The position numbers and the translations under genes are program-made. Below the pieces are notes generated by a model. It worked only from the letters and a program-made list of their open reading frames with translations. It ran no database searches and was not told where the DNA came from. Positions 41,715 through 51,901 of a stretch of DNA of 64,000 nt are shown here, in pieces; the first letter of the stretch is position 1; each line of letters starts with the position of its first letter. This stretch comes from Chrysophaeum taylorii (taxonomy: Eukaryota; Sar; Pelagophyceae; Pelagomonadales; Pelagomonadaceae). The DNA is taken from positions 116,080 to 180,079 of the forward strand of contig JAQMWT010000006.1 in the NCBI GenBank assembly GCA_029834535.1, written 5' to 3'.

Positions 41715-44700
41715 CTAGCGCGAGGAGCGCGGCTTCGCCTTACGAGCATCTCGTGAACGAATCTTCTGGTAAACGCGGGTGATGATCGGTTCAGGAACTC
41801 GACCACTGCGTAAAGTAAACTTGGGTATCAACACATCAATCTCGTGCGGAGCGAAATCCGTGACACAAGGAGTTGTGTTGGAGGAAATTCGGGACTTGTC
41901 GGTGAAACTTCGACCTTCAACGTCCTTGAACTCGGGCTTGAGCTTGCGGTGCGAAAGGTGAGAGGTCGGTTTGAAATAAGCGACATCATCGTTCGGACCC
42001 AAATCAGAATAGAAATGTAGAGCAACACGATCATTTTGGTAATCGTAAGGCTCGTAAACTTCGGCAACATAAATCTTCTTGCGCCAATCAGAGCGCTTCC
42101 GGTCAGGAATCCGGAAAACAACAAACTTACCGTGCTGATAATCATCACGGAAGGTTTCTTCGGGTTTGCGGATGGTTTGATCAACGATCGGAGGTACCAT
42201 CACCGGCGTGATCTGACTGACATGAACCCGTCGTTCTTCGGGTGGAGAGTCGAGAGACTCAATCCTATAGGTGACCGGGGAAAGGCGTTCCTTGATAATA
42301 AACGGTCCTCGCCATTCCGGTCGAAGTTTGTTCTGAAGGAAAGGAATGTAGAGCAAAACGTGCGATCCTTCCTTGTATTCAACATCAACATGATCAGCAT
42401 TGTAGGCCAATCGTTGTTTCTTCAAAGCTTTATCACGAGCCTCGCGGACGATCTTTGTATAATATTTCAATCGTTCACGAGTTTCGGCAACTGCATCAGA
42501 GCGAGTCTTCGGCAATAATCGTGTATCAAAATCCATGAGCGTGTAGTCAGTCGGTAGCATCGGCTGACGGTTCAGGCGCGGCATAAAGGGAGAAATCTGC
42601 GTGCCTGGAATAAACTTGCGGTTGTAGCAAAACGCAATATAATGAGCAAAGTCAGGGCAATCCGGGATGTTCCGGCCTTGAAGGCAAGCACGGAGGAAGG
42701 CCTTGATAAATCGGTTGACACGCTCAGCCGGGTTCGACTGGGCATGATAAGGAATCGTAGTTTGGTATCGTGTGTTAAAGAGATGGCAAAACTCGCGCAT
42801 CAATTTGTTCACGAACTCTTTACCGTTGTCGGTACGAATCATCTGGGGCAAGTAGCCCTTGAGAAGGATGTTAATGACAAAAGACTCGAGGACAGACTCA
42901 GCAGTCTTATCGTTCAAAACATCCAGAATCAAGAAATGCGAGAACGGATCAAAAAATACTAGAAGATACGTCTCGGGACCAGCGCTGGGCAAGGGTCCAA
43001 ATAAATCCATGCAAAGAACAGCACCATCACCGTCGTAGACGGGATGCTGCAAGAGTCCAGCTCGTTTCGGCTCAGGCGTACGAGCTTTCTGGCAAACTAA
43101 GCATTCAGCAATGAAGACTCCAACTTCGTTCGACATGTGAGGCCACCAAAATCGTTCTTGGATAGCCTGGACGGTACTGTGACGTCCCATATGACCACCG
43201 TTAACCGGAGTGTCATGATAGAGTCGAATAATGCGCTTGCGCAACGTAGCAGGTGCAACAATCATCGGGTGCGAATCAGCAGAAATGCGGTAAAGAACAT
43301 CTTTAACGACTTCGAATCGTTTGTTCGCTCGGGAACGTCGCGGCGTCTGACCTTGGGCCATTCGGTAGCGAATATCCTCGCAAGTAGCATCAGATTCTTG
43401 CTCACGTGCGATCTCAGCGAGCGTCATATTATCGGGTATCTTATCGATATAATCTTTGTAAGCGGCTGCGTCCTTGAAGATCTGTGGCTCATCACGCGCA
43501 CGGTTCTTCCGACGTTGTCTCGTAGCGTGAGACGTAGCCAATTTCATCGGATCCTTTTCAGGGTCTTCGTCTTCGTCTTCCGGCAGTTCGGTCGTAATAA
43601 ACGACATTATGAAGTGGCAGCCGGAGACGGGAACTCCTCGGTCATCAACAGGTCGGGGAAGCTCTTGGAACACTAAATACGCGTGGTTCAAAGGTTCTCC
43701 AAACTCGTCAGTCTCGATGACATGATCTATCGGATTGCGGGAGAGACAGTCAGGGATACTCATTCCCGGTGACTTTCCCGGCTTGTAACCAAGTTCAGGG
43801 TAAAATTGGCGAGGCGCATCGCCCAACGAGCAAGCTGCCCAGACGAGTGCGTCGCCTTACGTAAAAACGTCAAATTTCGGTGATCGGTCTCCAAAACAGT
43901 ACGGTGCCCTTCGATGTAGGCTCGAAAGTGCTCTAGAGAAAGTATAGCTGCCAACAGCTCTAGCCGACGGGGCTCATAATTCCGCATCTCCTTCGGCACA
44001 GCTCGGCTCCAGTATTCAATTACTCGTTCTTCTCGAGTCACTCTTCCGGCATCGTCCTTGACTTCGACAATCTGGAAGAGATATGCTCCAAGTCCATCCT
44101 TGGAAGCATCGGATCGGATCTGAAAAGGCAGATCATAATCGGCGTGGTAGACTCCACGGGAATCAACCAAAGCTTCAATAATCGTATCCCAAGCTTTCTG
44201 ACACTCGGGCGTCCACTCGAACTTTACACCTTCGAGGCATAATCGTCTCAACGGTTCCACAATCTTCGAGTAGCCCTTCACATATCGCCGGCAGTAATTA
44301 CTCATGCCGATGAAAGAGCGTATCTGGGTTTTCGGGGAAGTATTCGGTAAAGTACCTGGAATCGGCATCTTCTGCAGTGCTTCCAGCGTCTTCGGATTCG
44401 GCTTCAAGCCTTCTGGGGTAAAAAATGTGTCCCGGAAATTCTATATCATCCTTGAGAAGGTGGAACTTCGCGGTTCGAAAGCTGTACCCTCTCTGTGCCA
44501 AATGACACATCACTTCGATCAAAACTTGTAAATGTCGATGAAGATCGTCGGATCCCATCATAATATCGTCAACAAACGCAACCAAGTCTTGATACATCCA
44601 CTTCGAAAGGTCGCTCGCCATTTGCTTGCAGAAGAGAGCTCCGGCCGTCTTCACCCCTAGAGGTAATCGCAAGAAACTATGAGCGCCAAGTGGGCTAACC

Positions 44701-45678
44701 ATCGTGACAGCGTCCTGCGCTGCCGGATCCAGACGAAGGTTGTGGTATCCCCATCTAATATCAATGCATGTCCGCCATCGTCTCATCGCGAGAAAGGCTA
44801 AAGCATCATCTTGTCGAATGTTTGGCCAACTGTCATTGACCAATTGATCGTTGAGCTGACGTAAGTCAACTGCAGCACGGAACGCGTTTGACGTTCCAAT
44901 CTCAGCTCCTTTCTTCGGAAGCATCAACACAGGAAAGCCCCAAGGTGAGTTGGCCGGACGAATGACTCCATCCCGGCACCACTCGCTGATCTGCTTGCGG
45001 AGACAATCGAGTTTCGCAGGCGTCAATCGGTAGGGCGTCATCTTAATCGGTCGCGGATTCGCGTCTTTGAATCGTAGAGACACAGGAGGCGAGTCCACAG
45101 GTCTCATAATCGGGTCGAAAAAGGCCCAAGAATATTGCACACAGTGACGGAGCATCAATTTCGCCTCGTCATCTAAGTGCGGATTGTCAGGAATTCCCAG
45201 CTCCTGCACAACCTTGTCAACTTCTTCCTTCGTAGGAATTTGAACTTTCATCGCTTCGTTGTCCTTGACATGCTCAGGAGTCTGCGGCAGTGGTGCACCC
45301 TCGGCATCGCGCGGCGCATTTTTTCCATGGCACATCGAACTTTTTCTCGTATTTTTGTTTCACTTCCGGGTGGCTTTTGTTGATCCTCTCGCCTTTGACA
45401 CGAACACTCGGCTCGCTCTTAATGTTCGGTTCCTGATCTCGCTCAGGATTTGGCGGAACGTCTAAATTTGGTTGTCGGGGGGGGGCAGCAGAAGAAGCAT
45501 GAGACGTCCCCGGCTCATCTGTTGCAGGCGGAATGAACGGTACCTCTGGAGGTTTCCATTTGGTGAGATCTTGAAGATCATCATTCGACACCCATCTTAC
45601 GACACGTGTGCGCGTGTTTAACAGCGGAACTTGTACGTGACGAAGGGTGGTGTCATCAATTTGTAAAAAAATAATCAA
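41715..45678 (-). pseudogene. Ty3/gypsy pol: RT, RNase H, integrase
   Basis: Four overlapping open stretches form one polyprotein. A linker (45274-45678; VPLLNTRTRVVRWVSNDDLQ) is followed by RT (DCLRKQISEWCRDGVIRPAN, RAAVDLRQLND, FLRLPLGVKTAGALF and the catalytic FVDDIM near 44570), RNase H (QIRSDASKDGLGAYLFQI, LETDHRNLTFL) and integrase with an H-H-C-C zinc finger (CLVCQKA) and the acidic triad in CMDLFGPLP, RTDNGKEFV and NPAERVNRF. The last ~130 residues match 1-516. Frame switches occur at A6 (near 45318), T6 (near 44425) and TTGG (near 43795), each one base, and at the linker start. These could be sequence errors; residues are otherwise well kept. Confidence 0.85.
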
Positions 45679-46807
45679 ACGGTCGGTCTGCAGGACTCAA
45701 CGCTGACGGCAAAGCTTCGCCGCTCAGGTGAAATTCCTTGGTCACAGAGTTGTGCAGATCGAGCATTAATAAGGCTATCGTGTCAGGTGGCACGACGGAC
45801 GCCAAGTGTTTCAACGAGGTCGTCTTGGATAAGCCGGCCCAATCAAAACCAGGGGGCATCGTCAGCAACTCCGAAGTCATTTTCATATTCAGAGGTCTGT
45901 AATCGGAACGGTGCGATCCTACGCGAAGCGGGACACGCGTAACGGTGTAAGCTGCGTCTGTCGCGGCTCGTGATGATCCTAAATTGTTCATCTGAAGTAA
46001 ATGTCGTTCGTCGGCGTAGCCAAGTGCTGCGGCGAACTCTTGCTGCATATTCTTGCAAGTCTTTGGAACTGCGCGCAAATGGAGCGGATGGCTGGAAACC
46101 AACAATCGCACGCGACAGCTCATCAAACTGGGCGTTATGTCGTAAAAATTGACGACGTATACGTACGGGTGCAAACGTGCAACGTAAGAAATAATCGAAG
46201 CCTCCTGCTCTATCAACCACATGAAGAAACCTGCCATCTTGCATAATTTCATCGTCCAGTGGGTAGCGGTAACTCCTTTCCCAACATCTCTGGAGGTCAA
46301 GTTGCACAGAGCGGAGTGTACGCAGGGTGGCGACGCGACACACATCGACGACGACCATTCCGCGTAGGGTAAATAGGATTCGATCAACCGCAAGGTTGTA
46401 ACATAGCGACCACACAGTGTGTGCTGCACCACAGGAATATTCGTAAAGTTCTTGGGGTGGATCTGGTTGGCGGTGTCCGACGCATCGAGTGCTAGCACGA
46501 CTCGAAACGACGTGCCACACGTTTCGTTGGCTCGTTGGAGACCTAAAGTAATGCCTCCGGCTCCACTGAACAGCATCACCACCTTGCGATAAGTGATTGG
46601 AAGCCATTGAACCTTTTCATATCGGCGGCGGATCTCCGCTTCGGTGATCTCGCGGCATTTCTTTTCATCTTCTTCCGACCTTCGAGCGAAATCGTTGCTG
46701 CCTTCAAGTCGTTTGAGGGTGGACTTGTCCGCCATAGCGGTCGTAGCGTCCTTCTGCACCGTGCTCAGCAACATCGGCGGTCTTGGGAGATCTTTAATCG
46801 TGCTCAA
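45656..46807 (-). CDS. Cytosine-5 DNA methyltransferase domain of the gypsy element
   Basis: 383 residues. Motif I VVMLFSGAGGITLGL (about 76-90) binds S-adenosylmethionine; motif IV has the catalytic Cys in CVASPPCVHSAL (Cys162); an IEQEAS segment (about 199-204) stands where ENV usually is; MSCRVRLLVSS (about 229-239) corresponds to the QxRxR motif; VPPDTIALLML lies where motif X is expected. The C-terminus runs into the pol linker: the DNMT frame stops in FDYFFTN at an A7/T7 run (45664-45670), and one base would fuse it to FLQIDDTTLRHVQ and so to pol. The frame is open upstream to the truncation point at 46820, so an N-terminal part is missing. Such enzymes methylate DNA; in a retrotransposon it may affect silencing of the element or host DNA. 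Confidence 0.85.
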   Translation of the reverse strand: MSTIKDLPRPPMLLSTVQKDATTAMADKSTLKRLEGSNDFARRSEEDEKKCREITEAEIRRRYEKVQWLPITYRKVVMLFSGAGGITLGLQRANETCGTSFRVVLALDASDTANQIHPKNFTNIPVVQHTLCGRYVTTLRLIESYLPYAEWSSSMCVASPPCVHSALCNLTSRDVGKGVTATHWTMKLCKMAGFFMWLIEQEASIISYVARLHPYVYVVNFYDITPSLMSCRVRLLVSSHPLHLRAVPKTCKNMQQEFAAALGYADERHLLQMNNLGSSRAATDAAYTVTRVPLRVGSHRSDYRPLNMKMTSELLTMPPGFDWAGLSKTTSLKHLASVVPPDTIALLMLDLHNSVTKEFHLSGEALPSALSPADRPFDYFFTN

Positions 46808-46820
46808 ACGAGCGTAAACT

Positions 46821-47061
46821 GGGACCAGGTGAACATACTGGGGTTTTTAGAGTAAAGGGTTTTTAGAGTAAACTCAAAGGGTGGCGGCGCGTGCGGATCA
46901 AAGCAGCTTAGATTGGCGGAGGCGAGAGCGACGAGCTCAAAGGAGTTGGTGTGAGCTAGGTGAACTTACTGACCAGGTGAACTTATACGAAACTTACTGG
47001 GACAAGGTGAACTTACTGGGGTTAGAGATTGGGACTAGGTGAACTTATGGGCCTGCACTTG
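46821..47061 (+). mobile_element. Helitron derivative 3' end fragment
   Basis: GGGACCAGGTGAACATACTG onward, then the array and the terminus GGGCCTGCACTTG at 47061. It closely resembles the 3' part of copy 1 (9860-10105), including the GGCGCGTGCGGATCAAAGCA stretch. It truncates the gypsy element. Confidence 0.8.
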
Positions 47062-47191
47062 TAATTATTATTTTACAGCGGTGCCGTTAGAGAGGGTGTT
47101 CGTACCGTGCATAATAAAGGGGCACGATGAGGGTGGAGTTCTGCTTCTCGCGGGAGTAAAATCCCGCTCAAGTTCACACCAAGGCCCCGCC

Positions 47192-47722
47192 TTATTGCGG
47201 GTGCCACGGCCACTTGTTCTTCTTCGCATTCGCCGCCTTCTCCTCCTTCTTGGCGTCCGCGTAGAGATCAAGGATTTTGGTACTGAAGGGCACGGCGAGG
47301 ATCATGTACGTCAGCAGGTCCAGGCGCCTGTTGACCTCGTCGAAGCGCTTGTCGACCTCGTCGAAGCGCTTGTCGACCTCGTCCTTGAAATCGTCGAAGC
47401 GCGCGTAGACTTCCTTTCGAGAGGGCGGGAGCAGTTCTTTGCGTTTCTCCTCCGCGAGCAGGCGTTCGTACTCGGCCTTTTGCCTGGCTGACTCGAACCC
47501 TTCGGCTTTGGACTCGAAAAACGACGTTTCGGAGATGGCGGCGGCGGCCTCCACACCCTGGACAGCCGACACCGCCACGAGGCCCGCGATCACCATCGCG
47601 CTCGCCGTCTTCGCCGCGCCCTGGCGTACGAGAGGCGCACGACCGACACGAGGCTCGCGCGGTCCCCCTAGATCGACCGCTGAAGCTAAAGCGAGAGCTA
47701 GTAGTGCAACGACCCGCGTCAT
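47192..47722 (-). CDS. Coiled-coil protein with plastid-type presequence, copy C
   Basis: 177 codons from ATG 47722. Same presequence and tail as copies A and B, but the coiled coil is shortened: KDEVDKRFDEVDKRFDEVNR runs straight into RRLDLLTYMILAVPFSTK, with the KDELKELKDELNK segment missing. The duplicated block around it ends at CCCCTAATGATTGTCC near 47840, earlier than in A and B. Frame intact. Confidence 0.65.
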   Translation of the reverse strand: MTRVVALLALALASAVDLGGPREPRVGRAPLVRQGAAKTASAMVIAGLVAVSAVQGVEAAAAISETSFFESKAEGFESARQKAEYERLLAEEKRKELLPPSRKEVYARFDDFKDEVDKRFDEVDKRFDEVNRRLDLLTYMILAVPFSTKILDLYADAKKEEKAANAKKNKWPWHPQ

Positions 47723-47840
47723 CACGCACCTCCTGCCTGCCTACTGTACTACTACTGCCCCTTGCTTACCCTGAATCTATTGGCCGCCGCCGACATACTA
47801 TGTTTTGGCTTCTGCTGGTCTGGGGACCCCTAATGATTGT

Positions 47841-48372
47841 CCGAGAATACATTGGCTTCAGATGCATTGAAATTGAGAACGTGTGAACGCGAATTCGCCC
47901 TTACCCTACATTGAACCGTGTTGAAGTTCCGAGGAACGGAGAGAGAGTTGGGCAGACCTATGCCCAAGTCGGAGATCCTGCGAACGACTTGAGAACATTG
48001 GTTGCACGATATAATCTTTCTCGTTTTTTGACCCTGCGCGTCCTTCGGGAATGTGACGCGCGGACGATTCTCGCTCCGAGGTACTGCAACGGTTTAGGTT
48101 CGAAGGGTCAACCCGTTCTCTACGGACGCGGATACGAATACGGCCGGAATCTCAGACGGTTCGGTCAAAACGGGCTCTCTCCCGGAACGTATGGACCACT
48201 CGAAATCAGCCCCGTGCAAAGGAAGGCGTAGTCGACCGCCACGATGAGAGAAGGGAGAACCGCGAGGCCTCTCCAACGAGTGAGCGCCCAGGCAGGCTTC
48301 GTACGCCGGGCATAGGGAAAAAAGGGAGGGGGTAATAACGACGTGGGTGTCTGATGGGTGGAGCCCCGTCCG
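47841..48372. other. No confident gene
   Basis: An open plus frame at 47911-48231 (LVARYNLSRFLTLRVLREC, FGQNGLSPGTYGPLEI) has mixed composition and no domain; it may be chance or an exon of an unknown gene. The rest is intergenic between block C and the DUF760 gene. Confidence 0.3.
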
Positions 48373-48860
48373 TCATCGGAGCAGGCCGGAGGTTGGTTGG
48401 TTGGTTAAAAACGAAGAAGGAAGCGAGCGGGGACAGGCGTTGGCCGCGTCGGCCGCGGGATCGAGGAGCTGCTGTTGGAGCTGGTGGTCGCGGACCTCGA
48501 GCTCGCGGAGGTTGTAGCCGATGACGAGCTGCCACACATGCAGAGCTGGGCCATCGCCTGGCCGGACTGCTGAAGAACGACACCAGGTTCGACGGTGGCG
48601 GCGTCCATCCCCCGCGTGATAGCGTACGCAAGCTTCTTCATGCCGTCCAAGACGTCGGGGGTGACGTCGTTGGTGAGCTCGCCCAACTGCTCCTGCGGCA
48701 TGCTGCGGATGTAGGCGAGAAGGTCGCGTCTCGCCGTGGCCGTCTTCTCGGTGTCGACAAGCGCGAGTGCTCGTCGGAGTTCGGTGACCTCATTCCTCTT
48801 GCTCGGCCATTCGAATCGACGAAGCTCAAGCCGCGGCGCGTCGTCGACATCTGGACCCAC
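48373..48860 (-). CDS. DUF760-family protein (probably plastid), 5' end uncertain
   Basis: The frame reads LRRFEWPSKRNEVTELRRAL then RDLLAYIRSMPQEQLGELTN, DVLDGMKKLAYAITRG and VVLQQSGQAMAQLCM, the pattern of DUF760 proteins of cyanobacteria and plastids. At CATGTGTGG (near 48533) two extra bases (TG) break the frame; without them it continues WQLVIGYNLRELEVRDHQLQ and ends at TGA 48373-48375. I infer a dinucleotide slip or sequence error. Upstream of 48860 the frame is open but not convincing; an upstream exon with a transit peptide is likely (a GT...CCAG intron ending just before ATGTCGACGACG is possible). Function of the family is unknown. Confidence 0.65.
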
Positions 48861-48869
48861 GACACATGA

Positions 48870-50560
48870 ATAATTGAGATGAATGGGGATACGTGTAAAC
48901 CTTTTGAGGAAGGCGTCTCAACCGCCCGCCATAACGTGGTTCGCGTAGTTGGAATAGTTCACCCCTTAGAGAACTCCTACTTTTAAAGAAAGAACATCGT
49001 GTCTGTCGTCCGGCGGGCGGAGCCCGGCGGGGGGCCGGGCGGTGGGGCTCGGGCTCCGCCCGGGTTTCCGCGAGTCGCCGCCCCACCCGCCCTCGGCCCA
49101 CGCCGGGTGGGCGAGTGCTCGGCCGAGGCAACCAAAGCCTCTTACTACGCGACTGCGGGTAGCAAGGGCTCGGACAGGGGCTCGGACTCCGACGTGGGAA
49201 GACGCCGAGGGGAGCGCCGCGGCTCTGGAGCGGGCTTAGCCAGCATGCGACGCGGTGCGCACTGTGCTCGGAAGTTCTGGAAGTCCGAGGGATTCGACGC
49301 GTGTTTGAGCTCGCGCTCTCTCGAGCTCTGTTTCGGCGTCGTCTTACGGAGCGACTCTCCATCCGTTCGAAGATGCTGCGTTACCCTCTAGCGCTTCCGC
49401 TTCTAGCCCTTCTTGTCGATTTCCAGAACCTCTGTCAGCACATCAATGCCCAAATCTGGATATGCGGTCCCGAAACGGTCCTAGACCGTCGAGAGTCGCT
49501 CGGTACCGCGTTTTTGCCCGTCGTCCGCGTCAGCGACTCTAATTCTTTCTACGTGGCCATGGCAGCGAACCAGTTGAACATCCGATGAGCGCGGGTCTTG
49601 TCCTGGCTCTTCTTCAAGTTTGCTGGGATGCTGCCACCAAGCCCTGTTCTTCGTACGAGGAACTCCTGGGCGCGCTCGCGCCGCGATCGATTCGACGACC
49701 GTCGCCGTTGGTGGTCCCCGCGTGGGTATAAGAAGAGCGCGAGGTCGCACTGGTGGAGCTTTTGAAGCCGGGCGATACGGAGCCGCAGCAGCAGGTGCGG
49801 GCGTATTGGCATTGTCCCCTGCAGCCTCTCCGCGCGAGCCGAGCCCGCCGCTACCCGTCGTCGCGCGCGCTCTCGATCCGTCGCTATTGATCGTCGCGGC
49901 CCCGGCGCCGCGGCCGGCGATCTGGTTGGCGACGGTGTGATGGTGTGCTCGCACCTGGGAGCCAGCCTCGGCAAGTGTCGGCCTTGGCGCGGGCCTAGAC
50001 AATCTCCTCGACGGGCCAGAGGACGACAGCCTAATCCGCGAGTAGCGAAAACGATACGGACGATGAGGCAGATCCGGAGAAGCCACGCACATTTTTACTG
50101 CTACACAGAGGTACAGGGGTGACACGGGGTTGGGGGACTGAGCTGGATCCTCGCCAATGTCCGGACGAAGATCCCGCGCCGGACGTTCGTTTTCGCGCCC
50201 CGCCACCAGATGCTAGAGTCCGCGCGGGAGTCGCGGTCGAAGCAGGCGAAGAAGAGCCTGGTCTCCGCCGAGCCAATCGCCTTATACTTGACGGAGGAGA
50301 AGAAGGTCATGACGAAGCCGAGTAGTGTTGGTCACGCACGGGGCCAACGCGGAGCCGCTGGCCCGCTGATCTGCAAGGCTAGGTGTGCACAAAACTAGAC
50401 TTCGACGACAAACATTAGCGTGAATTTTGCGAGCGTCCACGGGCTCGATCTCCCTACTTGCATACACGGACTCATGCATGCATGAATGCCGGTCACCTCC
50501 CATCCCATCCCATCCCATCCCATCCATCCATCGCGCTAGGCGGACGTCGCTCCTCTGCCC
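48870..50560. other. GC-rich stretch without a confidently assigned gene
   Basis: Minus-strand ATG 50310 opens MTFFSSVKYKAIGSAETRLF and WWRGAKTNVRRGIFVRTLAR, which reads like a first exon; a 241-codon minus frame (49481-50206) follows but is Pro/Ala/Arg-rich. On the plus strand an ATG at 49372 (MLRYPLALPLLALLVDFQNL) resembles a signal peptide in a 71-codon frame ending at 49588. No domain is recognised in any of them. A (CATCC)n microsatellite lies near 50495-50535. Confidence 0.25.
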
Positions 50561-50577
50561 GCGCGTCGAGCACAACG

Positions 50578-51866
50578 TCACGCAGAATGGCTGTCGTTAT
50601 CTATACCTCGCCCGCCACTTGTAGGGAGGGCCCTAGGAGGAGGGCTCCGGAGCGAGGCGCGGAGGTGCCAGGCGGCCACGGTGGCCGCTGCCCAGCAGGT
50701 CGCCGCGAGGTAGAATGCAACGTCGTATCCGTCCGACCGGGCGTCGCGGAGCGCACCGGCGACGATCGGACCCACCAAGAGACCGGGGGCCATGGCGGAG
50801 TAGGCGAGGCCCGAGGCCCTGGCGAGCGAACCGCCCTCGAGGCACGCTCTCGCGAGAGGCGTCGTGAGTCCGACGCACGCGCCCGCCGTGGACCCGACGA
50901 GCATGCCGTAGCAATATAGGCCCACCCTCGAGGCTACGATCGACGGAAGGGCTGCGTCCGCAAGAGCGGTGGCGCTGGTCGCACCGAGGAGCGCGACCGG
51001 CAAGCCAATCGCGTCGGCGGCGGCGAGCGCGGCGACGCGGCCCCCAGGCCCCCGACCCCAATGGCCACCACGGCGCCGGCCGCGGCCGCGGGGGTGTGGC
51101 CCCTCTCGCGCGCGTAGGACACGAGATGCACGAACGGAATCTCCCAGCCAAAGGCGTAGAGGGCCGTGCAAGCGACGAGACGACGGACTCCGCGCGGCGC
51201 GTCGCGATCGACTGCTCTTCGCCGTGCCTCGAGCGCGGGTGCTACGAGCTCGACGAACGCAAAGGTCGAGAGCGCAAGGACGAAGAAGGCGAGGCGCCAG
51301 CCCGTTGCCACGAGCCAAGCAGTCAAGAGCCCCAACGCGATCGTCCCAAAGCCCGAGCCGGCCGTCGCGATCCCCGAGGCCAACGCCGCGCGCGGGTGGC
51401 CCTCGAAATGCTGCGCGACGGCCACCGGGCACGGCGGGAAGCAGAACGAGTGGCCGAGGCCCACCAGAACTCCGAAGGTCAGGTAGAGGTGCCAGGCGCG
51501 CGTCGCGACACCCGAGAGCCCGAGCCCGAGCGCCGCGACGCCCGCGCCACCGGCGACCGTGCGCCACGCGCCGGCAGCGTCCTGCGCGAAAGCACTGAGC
51601 GGCGCGCCGAGAAGCATCAGCCCTGTCGAGACCGAGCCCGCGCCCCCAATGAGTGCTCGCGACGTCGTCTCGAGGCCGTTGGACTCGACGAGCTCGGCGG
51701 CGATGATGCCGTAGCAGTAGTGGAGACCGGGTCCGTGAGCCATCGTCACAAACGAGGCGCCTACGGCGGCCCACCGCCGGCACCCCCTGCTCTTGTTGTT
51801 TGCACAGCACGTGCCCTCATCATCATCATCATCAGGGTCCACTTCGTCGACACCGACAAGTTCCAT
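50578..51866 (-). CDS. Major facilitator superfamily transporter (monocarboxylate-transporter-like)
   Basis: About 425 residues in 12 hydrophobic helices. Start ATG 51866 (MELVGVDEVDPDDDDDEG), acidic cytosolic N-terminus. Helix 1 region AVGASFVTMAHGPGLHYCYG and SFCFPPCPVAVAQHFEGHPR (helix 4-5 loop) fit MCT/oxalate-antiporter type MFS proteins; the second half has GLYCYGMLVGSTAGACVGLT and a membrane-spanning end. The frame breaks at a G5 run near 51045: one extra G would continue GVGGLGGRVAALAAADAIGL in the second frame to TAG 50578. The substrate is unknown. An inverted, damaged copy lies at 62743-63990. A Helitron derivative starts 36 bp upstream of the start codon. Confidence 0.75.
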
Positions 51867-51901
51867 GTTGCAGTCAGTTCATACATACTCTTTAAGAAAT
51901 A

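Larger units (their letters stand above)
41431..46820 (-). mobile_element. Ty3/gypsy retrotransposon with DNA methyltransferase (5' truncated)
   Basis: Minus-strand order: methyltransferase, linker, reverse transcriptase, RNase H, integrase, conserved C-terminal module, 3' LTR. The 3' LTR is 41431-41670: 240 bp starting TGTGGCGGCAAC and ending CGGCCA (TG...CA), preceded by the purine-rich AGGGGAGTGAG. The 5' side stops at 46820, where a Helitron-derivative 3' end begins; gag, protease and the 5' LTR are missing or not recognised. The fragment at 1-516 is another family member. Confidence 0.85.

Noticed and set aside
47889-47905. GAATTCGCCCTT, the flank left by TOPO-TA cloning vectors
   Set aside because: A 12-base match can occur by chance in 64 kb, the surrounding bases are not vector-like and no second arm (AAGGGCGAATTC) is present.
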